A DNA stretch of 28,547 nucleotides from Sergeia podlipaevii (lineage: Eukaryota; Euglenozoa; Kinetoplastea; Trypanosomatida; Trypanosomatidae), in assembly GCA_030849805.1 (NCBI GenBank), contig JASANZ010001974.1, positions 1-28,547 of the forward strand, read 5' to 3'. A model generated the notes under the pieces. The model was not told where the DNA came from. It made no database searches and worked only from the letters and a program-made list of their open reading frames with translations. The translations under genes were made by a program, and so were the position numbers. Positions 18,056 to 26,176 of this stretch are shown one piece after another. The first letter of the stretch is position 1. Each line of letters starts with the position of its first letter.

Positions 18056-19033
18056 TTAGTTTTTCTTCTTACGGAGGATTACCACCGCTCTGGGGCACAA
18101 ATGCGGAAGTTGCGCAAAGGTCGTCACGCCCGCCTTCCACTGCAGCGCAGCAGGTGGGAAGCCGCACATGAGCTGCAGAAACTCGCTCTCCTCCGCGCTC
18201 ACCCCCGTCTCTAGAGAAACCGCGTAGTCCAGTAGGGAGTCCACGAGGTCACTACGATAAAAGAAACGCTGATATTGCGCACCGGAAAGAGTCCGGATGC
18301 TTATAAAGCACGTTTTACTGGGGTCTGCGTCTTCCGGCGGTTCAAGCGGTAGCCGCAACAACGCGCGGCGCTGCACGGACACTCGCTCCATCTCCTGCCT
18401 TTCTTGCTCTCGCCGGCGCTTCTCCGCCTCTCCTGCCTCATGTGCTGCCCTCGCAGTCACCTCCTGCTGCTCACGCTGCTTCTGTGCCTTTCGATCTAGC
18501 GTCGCCTTCTCCTCTCTCTCTAACGCTTCAAGCTTCGCAATATCCGTCAGCTCCATCTCGCGCGCCGCCATCTCTTCGGCGGTCCGTGCCTGCTCACGCG
18601 ATCTGCGCTCAGCGCGGAAGGCCACCTCCTCCGCCACGGTGCCGTCCCAGCTGTCCGTGCACACCGCCCACTCATGCAGTAGCTCCTCCCGCGTGTATGG
18701 GCCTTGGAAACGCATCACCAGCGTGCGCTTAAAGTACACAGCAATGCATGGAAAGGTAATTGCTCCTACTTCGGCAGCAAGCTTCACACCGGCGGCGTCC
18801 ATCACAGATGCTGCGAAGACGACGGCGCGGTCACTAAAGCGGGCGACGACCTCGTCACTACCAAAGACCGAGGTAACAAACGCATGGGTGTTCTCATGGG
18901 TAGGACAGTGCATGTATATGACGAGGTACTGCGCGGACTGCTGGGCAGCGTGTCGTGCCTGCTCGATGGTACCCTTAAAAAAAGGGAATTCAACGCCGTA
19001 CACGGTGCGCAGTTCATCTGAAATGCTGGTCAT
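18056..19033 (-). CDS. UAS-UBX domain protein (FAF2/UBXD8-like p97/VCP adaptor)
   Basis: The 325-residue protein has a thioredoxin-like UAS domain in residues about 1-130 (the 'YLVIYMHCP' strand at 36-44, VFGSDEVVARF, then ITFPCIAVYF at 92-101 with the cis-Pro signature). A long charged coiled coil follows (about 135-222, rich in E/R/K/Q), and a UBX domain fills 240-322 (FISIRTLSGAQYQRFFYRSD, GFPP at 291-294, TFAQLPHLCPRAVVILRKK). The order UAS, coiled coil, UBX is that of FAF1/FAF2, which recruit the AAA-ATPase p97/VCP to ubiquitylated clients. Compared with FAF2, the N-terminal UBA domain and membrane hairpin are missing, so it is probably soluble. The family's FPR loop reads FPP. The ATG has a splice acceptor nine bases upstream of a short leader. 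Confidence 0.85.
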   Translation of the reverse strand: MTSISDELRTVYGVEFPFFKGTIEQARHAAQQSAQYLVIYMHCPTHENTHAFVTSVFGSDEVVARFSDRAVVFAASVMDAAGVKLAAEVGAITFPCIAVYFKRTLVMRFQGPYTREELLHEWAVCTDSWDGTVAEEVAFRAERRSREQARTAEEMAAREMELTDIAKLEALEREEKATLDRKAQKQREQQEVTARAAHEAGEAEKRRREQERQEMERVSVQRRALLRLPLEPPEDADPSKTCFISIRTLSGAQYQRFFYRSDLVDSLLDYAVSLETGVSAEESEFLQLMCGFPPAALQWKAGVTTFAQLPHLCPRAVVILRKKKN

Positions 19034-19589
19034 AGAAGATCGCTAAAAAAAGAAGTTTTGAGAAGGATGTGGATCCTCGCTTCTACTCAGTGATGAGAAC
19101 CAAGCACTCTTACGTACGTCACACGATGATACCGCCCTCCTAGCTATTTTATTAAAATAAAAAGGAAAGGAAAAGAATGACTGTGGCTAAAAATAAAAAG
19201 TAGACAGTATCAACTGCGTATGCGCTTCTCGCTACACACACAACGCACAAGACCAAAATACGCAAGTCTATATTGATTAACTATAAATACCTGTTTGTGT
19301 GCTACCTAGTGGCATTCAAGGTAAGCAGGAAAAAAATGGAGAAGGGGAAAATTTGAACAAAAATTGACGTGACTGTAGAGTTCAACGTTTGCCACTCTTT
19401 AGATTGCATTCAAATATAAGAAATGTAAATAAAGTCATCTCCTCTTAGTGCTTAGCAAAAATCATTTTTTTTTTTTTGGAAAGTATCTTTATGGCGTTCA
19501 GTGAGATCTGTAGTGTCAAAAAAATGAAGCTGCAGTAAGCAGCAATGCAATACGGTTTGTTCGCTACTTTCCCACCGCTTGCATTATCT
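19034..19589. other. Intergenic region between LOG and UBX genes
   Basis: These 556 bases contain two possible acceptor regions for the UBX gene and the 3' UTR of the LOG gene, with an A/T-rich middle. Nothing else was recognised. Confidence 0.5.
19043..19066 (-). promoter_or_regulatory. Polypyrimidine tract and trans-splice acceptor of the UBX gene
   Basis: The minus strand has a T/C tract at 19066-19045 and AG at 19044-19043, leaving only a nine-base leader. A longer tract further upstream (about 19178-19146) with its own AG is an alternative acceptor. Confidence 0.4.
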
Positions 19590-20219
19590 TTACTTGGCTT
19601 GTTGAGCGGCATCAGCCTCGATAATCTTCATCGCCTCCTCTGCACTGTCCACAAACTGAATCAAGTTTATTTGTTCCTTAGGGAGATTAAGGCACTCAGC
19701 AATGCCCTTGAGACACTTCTCCCAAGGATCGCGGAAGCAAAGCACAACAGGGACGTCCATGTGACGTGGATGAAGCAGTTTCTGCACCCAGATGCAGCAC
19801 AGTTCTTGGAGAGTACCAAGGGTGCCGGGAAGAACGACGTAGTACCGCGAAAGGCTCGTCAGCTGCTCAATGCGGTTCATCATACTGGAAGAATCCTTCG
19901 TTACAGTGAGATATGGGTTGCCGTGCCGAACACGGTCTGGGAACACCCCAGACACCACCACGCCCACCACTTCGGGCTTTGATGCCTCAGCAGCCGTTGA
20001 CGTCACGCCCGCATCAATGGCTTCCTTCGCACCCTTGCTCACTGCCTCCATGGAGCCACAGTAACCACCGGTAATGATAGAGAAGCCGCTCTTAGCGGCC
20101 AGACTTCCCAGAGTCTCGGCCTCACGCCAAAGCGAAGAGTTCGGTTCCGTCCTGGACCAGCAGTACACTGTGATGGCGCGGTCGTTGGTGCCGCTGTAGT
20201 CAGGGAGCTTGCTGTTCAT
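19590..20219 (-). CDS. LOG / 'lysine decarboxylase-like' family nucleotide phosphoribohydrolase
   Basis: The protein is 209 residues from the first ATG, a normal length for the LOG family, which splits nucleoside 5'-monophosphates into base and ribose 5-phosphate (in plants, cytokinin activation). The Rossmann-like core shows ITVYCWSRTEPNS near the N-terminus, GGYCGSMEAVSKGA (51-64) as the nucleotide loop, the MMNRIEQL helix with the conserved Arg (R116), and PGTLGTLQE (131-139) in place of the family signature PGGxGTxxE. The catalytic Glu is kept; the second Gly of the signature is Thr. The longer frame to 20246 begins with TTG, so I use the ATG at 20219. The 'lysine decarboxylase' name is historical and probably wrong as to function. 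The real substrate in trypanosomatids, which are purine auxotrophs, is not shown by the sequence. Confidence 0.85.
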   Translation of the reverse strand: MNSKLPDYSGTNDRAITVYCWSRTEPNSSLWREAETLGSLAAKSGFSIITGGYCGSMEAVSKGAKEAIDAGVTSTAAEASKPEVVGVVVSGVFPDRVRHGNPYLTVTKDSSSMMNRIEQLTSLSRYYVVLPGTLGTLQELCCIWVQKLLHPRHMDVPVVLCFRDPWEKCLKGIAECLNLPKEQINLIQFVDSAEEAMKIIEADAAQQAK

Positions 20220-20992
20220 TTCAGATGTAAAGGAGTGAATGAACAAGAACTAAACGTACTTGCCAAGTATTTTTCCTTTGTACACGCGGTCCTATTGTGT
20301 TGCTGTGCGTGAATGCAAAGTAAGCAAAAAAAAAAAAAAAGCGTGCTCCAGATTTGACTAACGATAATGTGCGTTGTTATGTACTGCACTCGCTCCGAGA
20401 ATGGAGCGTATATAGACGAGAGCCAATAGAGACAAAAAAAAAAGGCAAATGCACGAGGAAAAAAAGATCAAACGTTTTATCTGTATGTCAGTGCTAGACA
20501 GTATCGCCACCTTCGTTTGTTAGCAATTTCACCTTATGATAAGTGCAATAGCGGCTTATCCAAACAACTCAGTGAGCGTCTACTCGTTCCCTTCCTCCCC
20601 CTCCCCCGCAAAAGAAAAGCGGCATTGTGAGCAGGAGGTGAACACTCAACCGCATTTATGGGTGAATACATATAAAAATGTTTGTGTGTGTGATTATTTT
20701 TTAATATATATAGTTTATTAGACGCGTGGTCGCTTCGCTCGCCTGTGTGAAAGAGCGCCTATACCCATTAGCAAAAAGTATTATTTTTTTTTTAGTAGAA
20801 GAGGGACAACAGTCCAGCGGGCAACTCCCTCTATCTCTCTTCTCCCTCAAAAACTCTCCTGCGGTACGCGGTGTGCGTGCATCGACAAACACACACGACT
20901 CTCAAAGCAAAAGCGCGCGTGTGATAGTGTACAGTGAACTGTCCCATTCTCGCTCAACTATTCTCTCTTTCTTTCTCCCTCCAAGCTTTCAT
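20220..20992. other. Intergenic region between ATP11 and LOG genes
   Basis: These 773 bases hold the ATP11 3' UTR and the LOG splice region. There are A runs, but no RNA gene or coding region that I could support. Confidence 0.5.
20303..20340 (-). promoter_or_regulatory. Polypyrimidine tract and trans-splice acceptor of the LOG gene
   Basis: A 15-base T run on the minus strand (20340-20326) is followed by AG at 20304-20303. The predicted leader is about 83 nt and contains no ATG before 20219. Confidence 0.5.
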
Positions 20993-21703
20993 TTAGTTGA
21001 ACTTCCCAGTGTCCACAGAGCTCATAATCTTATTAGCAATAGAGTCTGGTGGGGTGTCGATAATGGGGCCATAGCGATCCTGATGGAGGCCTAGTGTGTT
21101 CTTCTTGTCTTCAATCTTAATGTTGTCCTTTTGTGCCTCATCCTTCATGGCGCGCAGATAGGCATGGTAGTCAAACGAGTTGGGTCGCTTATTAAACGTC
21201 TCCACCCATGTTTCATAAAGTCTTGGGATAGAGTAGTACTTCAGCACCATCTGGGTAAGAAAAATACAGTCCTGGCGCTTGAACACCTCATCCTTAATCT
21301 CGCAACGCACCAGCACAAGCCGCTTCGTGCGGGCCAGCTCGGTGAAGAACTGAATCGTCATATGAATAGTAGCGTGGTCTTGTTTCTGCTGCCATTCTGC
21401 TAGAGGAGCAACGCCAATCACCTCATCCTTGAAGTTTGTGACGATGTTAAAGAGGCCCTTTTCCCTAAAGCAAGGGATCACAAAGTAAGGGCATGCCTTC
21501 AGTCTGGGTTCTAGCGCGTAGTAGGCGTCGGCGCTGATAGTGCGACCCCAATATTGTAGAAACTGAATGTGGTGATTATTCCAAATCATCGCGATCTGCT
21601 GTGGTGTGGAAGCCTCAAAGAGGGGTAGTTTCACAACTTCGTCTAAAGACTTACGGCCAGGCATCTTAAAGATGCCCAAAGGCATCCATGTGCGGCGCAG
21701 CAT
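20993..21703 (-). CDS. ATP11: ATP11, mitochondrial F1-ATPase assembly chaperone (ATPAF1 family)
   Basis: The protein is 236 residues from the ATG at 21703. In yeast and human, ATP11/ATPAF1 binds free F1 beta subunits in the mitochondrial matrix and prevents their aggregation during F1 assembly. Family features seen: KSLDEVVKLPLFEASTPQQIAMIWNNHH near the N-terminus (the conserved L-x-E-I/V-V-K-L and I-W-x-x-H elements), a central 'CPYFVIPCFREKGLFNIVTNF' strand region, 'VIGVAPLAEWQQKQDHATIHMTIQFFTEL' and 'KRLVLVRCEIKDE'. MLRRTWMPLGIFKMPGRK at the start is basic and lacks acidic residues, in keeping with import into mitochondria. The frame upstream (to 21745) starts with TTG, not ATG. The polypyrimidine tract sits just before that stretch and the first AG after it is at 21710-21709, so the extension would not be in mRNA. 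Confidence 0.9.
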   Translation of the reverse strand: MLRRTWMPLGIFKMPGRKSLDEVVKLPLFEASTPQQIAMIWNNHHIQFLQYWGRTISADAYYALEPRLKACPYFVIPCFREKGLFNIVTNFKDEVIGVAPLAEWQQKQDHATIHMTIQFFTELARTKRLVLVRCEIKDEVFKRQDCIFLTQMVLKYYSIPRLYETWVETFNKRPNSFDYHAYLRAMKDEAQKDNIKIEDKKNTLGLHQDRYGPIIDTPPDSIANKIMSSVDTGKFN

Positions 21704-21705
21704 GA

Positions 21706-21758
21706 CTCCTATAGGTGTGTGCGTGTATGTATGTATCCAAAACAAAAGAAAAAAAAGG
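21706..21758 (-). promoter_or_regulatory. Polypyrimidine tract and trans-splice acceptor deciding the ATP11 start
   Basis: The minus strand at 21758-21737 is T-rich. The first AGs are at 21710-21709 and 21707-21706, only a few bases before the ATG at 21703. This gives a very short 5' UTR (2-5 nt) if either is used. Confidence 0.5.
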
Positions 21759-22116
21759 TATTTTAGAGCAAACTAGGAGTGTGCCCCTTGTACGTCTTGC
21801 CTACAACCACGTGAAATGTACTTGTTGTCTGTCTACGTGCACGTAAAGTCATAAAGCAAAAAAAAAAAAGAAACAAAAGAAGAAGGATAGAAGATATGCA
21901 AAGATATTCACTGATTAATGAGAGCACGCCCATCGTAAGCAAAGTCAAAAATGTGCATTGCAGAAGAGCACACAAAAAGAACAAAAAAAGAGAGGGGTCC
22001 GCGTTTGTATGACAAAACAAAAACAAAGCAGTGCACAACTGCCCTTTAAAGATACAATTTTTATCTAAAACTTCTATTTTCTTGCTTCGTATCGCTCCAT
22101 TTGTTGCATCCCTTGT

Positions 22117-22136
22117 CACACACACACACACACACA
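22117..22136. repeat. CA dinucleotide repeat
   Basis: Ten CA units on the plus strand (GU in the transcript), between the CCDC61 and ATP11 genes. Confidence 0.85.
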
Positions 22137-22540
22137 TCATAAAATAAATAAATAAAAACCGAAAGGGAAACCTGAGCTTCCTTTAACATCTAACTAACTT
22201 TCCTGGAAGACTCAGTTGATGTTATAATAAAGAAAGCGGGGGCAGCAAACAACAAGAGCACTTGCAATATAAAGATAAAAGTGGAAAAAGTGGATCTAAG
22301 CTAAATATATATATATAGCTGAAAACTCAAAGACTGACATTTTTTTTAAAAAAAAATTCTATCACAGTGCTATGCACAACTCTAAATTGGCAAGAAAACA
22401 TCGCTCTTGCTTTTCCAACCGTTACGTTGCAAAATGACGACAGCATAAAAGCTATCACCCTTTATAACAAAAATAGGGGGTTAAAGAATGTGCATTCTTT
22501 TTGTACTTGGCAAGACATGCACGCTCTTAGTCTTGCCCTT

Positions 22541-24100
22541 CTATCGAAACACAGCTCGATGTGGGGGTGAGTCAAGCCGGTAGAGTGCACGGTCTTTCAT
22601 CTGATGATGACGACTACTGGCGGTTGAAGTGCGATACAACCGTTCGTGACTGGCACTTGACGAACGCGAGGATGACGCGATAGACCCGCATTGGCTCAAT
22701 ACTTCGCAGCTACTGCCTCTACTGCGGCCACGGCTTTTCTGAACCCCCTCTGTCTGCCTACCCCCTGTACGCCCCCTTGGAGCGGGCGAGTCCCCGCCGA
22801 CTCCGCGCGAGTGTTGGCTATGCACAGACTCCCGAGAGTGGGACCTGCGAGGACGGCTGCCACTACTGCCATGAAGAGGCACCGATGGAGGCGTGTCAAA
22901 GCGGGAGGGCTTGCTAGAACCTCCCTGCCGCCATTGTCGCTGCTCTTGTTGGTTGCGCCGGTCCGCGTCACTCTGTGGGGGAGTGGGAGATACCAAAGTC
23001 CTGCGAGCGCGGCTGCTGCTTGGTGGCGCGAGGGATCGGTGAGAGCGCTGCTGAGAGCTGGCAGATAAAGAGCGGAGATACGGATTGACAGAAGGACTAG
23101 CGGATGCCTCTCTCCCAGCGCTGTGTTGCCGCGGAGACCCATTGCTGGTGCTTCTGCCCAGCGAAGCGGACTCACTGCGCCACCTACGCTCCCTCTCTAC
23201 TGTTGCTTTCTCCGTCTCTCGCAGGGCCGCCTCTGTGGCCATTAACTTTACACGCAACTCTGCATTCTTCGCGCGTAACTTCTCCACCTCGGATGCCGTA
23301 CGCACGTGAGCCTGGAAGTCCTCGCAGAGGGCCTGCATCTCCGTCATCTTTTCACGGCTAAGACGCAGAAGGGCATCCTTCTCGCGCTCCAGCCGTTCAT
23401 TTTCGTTTCGCAAAGTGTCTATTGTGTCTCTCGCAGTCCGCAACTGCTTTTCCAGTTGCAGAATCGTGTGATCCTGACTACTGCTAGGGTTCCGCGGAGA
23501 ACCTCCGCTTGAGGTAGTACTGGCGCCTGGAACAGAAGCGTCAGCTCCACATAACGCCGGCATCGCACTAGCCGCACCGATGTCACGTATAGTTTCTAAA
23601 GGGATGGGAAACACCGCCCGTGTGAAGTCAACGTCGTAGTCAACCGTAAAGAAGCGCTGCGCAAGCACATCTTGTGCAATCTCCTCATCAATGCTAAGGT
23701 CAATCACTGCGGTGCCATCCATCATTTCTGTACTTTCCATGTCCTTGGCGCCACTCTGCTGCTGGCGCCGCCGTGCCTGAACGTCAGTAGTAATGCGTCT
23801 TTTCATTTCTTCCACAGTTTCCACATAGAACTTCACACACGTGGCACGGCCAATGAGGGCGTTGTACGTCATCTCTGCAAAGCTCTTGAAGGTCTTTCGC
23901 ACTCCTGCAGAGGTAGATAGCTCCACAACCTGCTTCTCATCGAGTGTGGCGGTATAAAGACAATTGTAAGTGGATGCGGACCCACTTAAAGTAGCGCTGT
24001 GCACTGCATGAGGGCGTATATCGAGCTGTAAGCGGGTCGCTCCGTCTGTGTGGAAGTGCACAGAGTACCTCCCGCACGGTGAAAAGACGCGACAGTCCAT
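22541..24100 (-). CDS. CCDC61: CCDC61/VFL3-like basal-body protein (XRCC4/SAS-6 fold superfamily)
   Basis: The protein is 519 residues from the first ATG. CCDC61 (VFL3 in Chlamydomonas) forms head-to-coiled-coil filaments and orients basal bodies and their rootlets. Residues about 1-170 look like its globular head: the KTFKSFAEMTYNAL helix (69-82), the 'CVKFYVETVEEMKRR' strand and helix, and 'RFFTVDYDVDFTRAVFPIPL' (149-168), which aligns well with the KRYLILxYxVEFDRIHYPLPL element of CCDC61. A roughly 45-residue Gln/Met/Asp-rich insertion (about 104-147) separates the last two. A clear coiled coil follows (about 208-315, heptads such as 'LEKQLRTARDTIDTLRNENERLEREKDALL'). The C-terminus (316-519) is Ser/Arg-rich and probably disordered and phosphorylated. 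The frame up to 24163 begins with GTG and passes through the leader, so I start at the ATG at 24100. Confidence 0.75.
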   Translation of the reverse strand: MDCRVFSPCGRYSVHFHTDGATRLQLDIRPHAVHSATLSGSASTYNCLYTATLDEKQVVELSTSAGVRKTFKSFAEMTYNALIGRATCVKFYVETVEEMKRRITTDVQARRRQQQSGAKDMESTEMMDGTAVIDLSIDEEIAQDVLAQRFFTVDYDVDFTRAVFPIPLETIRDIGAASAMPALCGADASVPGASTTSSGGSPRNPSSSQDHTILQLEKQLRTARDTIDTLRNENERLEREKDALLRLSREKMTEMQALCEDFQAHVRTASEVEKLRAKNAELRVKLMATEAALRETEKATVERERRWRSESASLGRSTSNGSPRQHSAGREASASPSVNPYLRSLSASSQQRSHRSLAPPSSSRARRTLVSPTPPQSDADRRNQQEQRQWRQGGSSKPSRFDTPPSVPLHGSSGSRPRRSHSRESVHSQHSRGVGGDSPAPRGRTGGRQTEGVQKSRGRSRGSSCEVLSQCGSIASSSRSSSASHERLYRTSTASSRHHQMKDRALYRLDSPPHRAVFR

Positions 24101-24457
24101 AGTACGGTGCCTCCTCCGCCTTTTAATTCTATCTATGAAAGAAAGTAATAAATATCTTTGCACGCTTGTGCGTTACGCACGCTGGCTTTTAGGGGTGGCT
24201 TTAAACGCAAACAGTAAAATGATAATAAAGCAAAAAGAAAGAGAAGAAGAAGTGTAGTTGTGTCCTTATTCTTTTTTTTTTTAAGCAGCATCTCACAGTT
24301 ACAAAAATGCACACTGGTGCATTAATAGCATAAGTAAACAGTAGCAGCAACACACTAATTTCAATAAAAGAAAAAGGGGACATGATATATTGTCGCTATC
24401 GTCGCTTTGCATTCAACTCATGTTCTGCTCATCGCTCTCATTCACACATTCTCCGTC
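24101..24457. other. Intergenic region between the PHD-like and CCDC61 genes
   Basis: The 357 bases are accounted for by the CCDC61 splice signals and the short 3' UTR of the PHD-like gene. Nothing else was seen. Confidence 0.5.
24199..24254 (-). promoter_or_regulatory. Polypyrimidine tract and trans-splice acceptor of the CCDC61 gene
   Basis: The minus strand is T/C-rich from 24254 to about 24211 and the next AG is at 24200-24199 (leader about 98 nt). A second tract at 24150-24135 with AG at 24134-24133 would give a 32-nt leader. Both lie upstream of the chosen ATG. Confidence 0.45.
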
Positions 24458-25765
24458 TCACTCCGCACTAGGAGTGAGGGTATCGTGGCTCTTTCCTGCC
24501 CGACGCCCAACCTTTATTTTGGGCGTGTCATCGCCATGCACCGCGACGGTGACCACCTCCGCCACCTCTTTCATCATCGCCTCCGCTGTCTCGGCGAGGA
24601 AACTATTGGAAGAGCCTGCGCGCACCGCCCGCACTCCAGAAAGCAGCTGCCGGCAGTCAGGCAGCGCTACAGCTGACCCAACGGGAAACTCAGATGGGGA
24701 GAGCAGGTATAGGTGGAGGGCTTGGCCACGTGGGCACAGAAGGTCGGTGACACCATCCTGAACATGATCGGGAAGGTCAAGCAACTTAGGAATGTACTGA
24801 GGCTGGTGCACACGCGTGCGCTGCTCCACCTCGACGTACTCGCACCAGCCTTCGTAGCGAAGCTGCAAGAAGGCAGCCACAAGAGCAGGCCGCACGGAGT
24901 CTGGTACATCGCTGAAGGGAAATTCATGCACGTGTGCGGCTGGCACACTCTCCTCCTCCTCTACCACTGGCTTGCCATCGTCCTTGTCGCAATGCAGCTT
25001 TTCGTGAAGCTCGTGTGGAACTCCCACTTTCCTGCTCCCTTGCCACCTCCTCTTGGACTGTGCATCAGCAAAGGTACTACTGTTGTCAACGCTCGAGTAT
25101 TCCTGCACAGCAGTAGCACTTTCCCTCTCCTCCTTCGCCTCTCTCCCTCGCTTCACACCAGCAGATGTGGCTGCTGCTCCAGAGGCGCTCCGCCACGCAG
25201 TCCGCATGGCACTTGTCCACCGTTTCGCTAACGCGCTCTCAATGTCGGCACTCAGTGAAGCGTCAAACTGAGGATTGACGCACACCGTCACACCGAGTGC
25301 GCAGTCGAGAGAACAGACATACATCCCCTCAGTAGCCTTCTGTCGAGGTGGCAACATAGTCGAAAAGGATGAAGTCAAGGAGTAAGTCCCTCCACCAGTA
25401 GGCATCGCTGATGATGTGGTAGGGGATGAAGCACGTGGCGCGCGGCCGTGGAAAGATGTCGGAACTGAGACAGACATCACTCGAGCCAGCGTCACGGCAT
25501 CAAGCGGAAGGTTTGTGAAAGGATCACGGGCACATGTGTTATGTGTCTGCGAGTGACATACACCGCACATCAAGAGTCGTGCCGCTTTCCTTTTCTTGTT
25601 GCCAATAGTTGTAGCCTCATCACCAACGCACTTCTGGCCGCACACGGTGCAGCCGCAGTATAGGCACGTGCTGGTGATTGCATGACCATTAGCGATACTG
25701 GTAGAAGTACGTATACTAGTGAGGCTATTGCTGAGAGCGCAGTACTCACATGATTGCACTGACAT
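24458..25765 (-). CDS. PHD-like zinc-binding protein of unknown function
   Basis: The protein is 435 residues from the ATG at 25765. Its N-terminal part is Cys-rich: CEYC (C6, C9), CLYCGCTVCGQKC (C34, C37, C39, C42, C46), CGVCHSQTHNTC (C67, C70, H75, C78) and YVCSLDC (C151, C155). The C-x2-C-x4-H-x2-C piece and the later aromatic-x-C-x3-C fit the second half of a PHD finger, with a long Ser/Thr-rich insertion (about 85-145) before the last pair and extra cysteines before it. The rest has a basic, low-complexity middle and a folded-looking stretch near 290-390 (EFPFSDVPDSVRPALVAAFL, 'YIPKLLDLPDHVQDGVTDLL'). PHD fingers usually read histone H3 tails, but the aromatic cage cannot be judged here. 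The frame up to 26044 is a GTG-started run through the polypyrimidine tract; the predicted acceptor at 25890-25889 and absence of any ATG before 25765 fix the start. Confidence 0.7.
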   Translation of the reverse strand: MSVQSCEYCALSNSLTSIRTSTSIANGHAITSTCLYCGCTVCGQKCVGDEATTIGNKKRKAARLLMCGVCHSQTHNTCARDPFTNLPLDAVTLARVMSVSVPTSFHGRAPRASSPTTSSAMPTGGGTYSLTSSFSTMLPPRQKATEGMYVCSLDCALGVTVCVNPQFDASLSADIESALAKRWTSAMRTAWRSASGAAATSAGVKRGREAKEERESATAVQEYSSVDNSSTFADAQSKRRWQGSRKVGVPHELHEKLHCDKDDGKPVVEEEESVPAAHVHEFPFSDVPDSVRPALVAAFLQLRYEGWCEYVEVEQRTRVHQPQYIPKLLDLPDHVQDGVTDLLCPRGQALHLYLLSPSEFPVGSAVALPDCRQLLSGVRAVRAGSSNSFLAETAEAMMKEVAEVVTVAVHGDDTPKIKVGRRAGKSHDTLTPSAE

Positions 25766-26176
25766 GCACGTGATATGTGCGATGACTTTAGAGTCGGCTG
25801 GTGTTGCCAATGCTTTTGCTATCCTGATCGTTGATATTGTTTTTGTTGCTGCTGTTATTGTACAAATATTGTAGACTGAGCAACTGCACTGGTAAAACCG
25901 TCCACCACCAGGTATAAAACAGTAAAAAAAAAAAAAGAAGAAAAGAAGAAGAAAAGATTTGAAAAAAATAAGGTAGAATAGATGCAACCTATAACAGCCA
26001 TGATAGCTCACGCGTTTGAGCCCTAAGCTCCATGTTCTTCGCACATATGTATCCAGTGGTCAGCGTATCTCCTTTTTATGTATGGTACATACACACACAC
26101 AAAAAAAAAAAATGAAAAAAGAAACATGAAAGAGGAGCAGATACAGCGCAGATGCTGAACTCAACACACCTGCTCA
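25766..26176. other. Intergenic region between the 338-residue gene and the PHD-like gene
   Basis: The 411 bases hold the PHD-like gene's splice signals, a CA repeat followed by an A run (about 26091-26111) and the 3' end of the preceding transcript. No other feature was seen. Confidence 0.5.
25889..25958 (-). promoter_or_regulatory. Polypyrimidine tract and trans-splice acceptor deciding the PHD-like gene start
   Basis: A T/C tract on the minus strand (25958-25924) includes 13 T in a row. The first AG after it is at 25890-25889. The 123-nt leader contains no ATG before the ATG at 25765. Confidence 0.6.

Larger units (their letters stand above)
21704..22540. other. Intergenic region between CCDC61 and ATP11 genes
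   Basis: These 837 bases contain the CCDC61 3' UTR and the ATP11 splice region. A 125-codon minus-strand frame (21763-22140) begins in the CA repeat and is rich in Phe/Leu because it runs through T/C tracts; I do not count it as a gene. No RNA gene was recognised. Confidence 0.5.

Noticed and set aside
18297..19046. A 249-codon plus-strand frame opposite the UBX gene
   Set aside because: It is Ser/Cys/Arg-rich and mirrors the coiled-coil codons of the UBX protein; the minus-strand protein has clear domains.
21763..22140. A 125-codon minus-strand frame with long hydrophobic stretches, like a small membrane protein
   Set aside because: It starts in a CA repeat (Met-Met-Cys-Val repeats) and its Phe/Leu runs come from T/C splice tracts; it lies where the ATP11 leader signals should be.
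25766..26044. N-terminal extension of the PHD-like protein with a strongly hydrophobic segment, resembling a signal anchor
   Set aside because: It begins with GTG and the hydrophobic run is the translated polypyrimidine tract; the predicted acceptor lies downstream of it.
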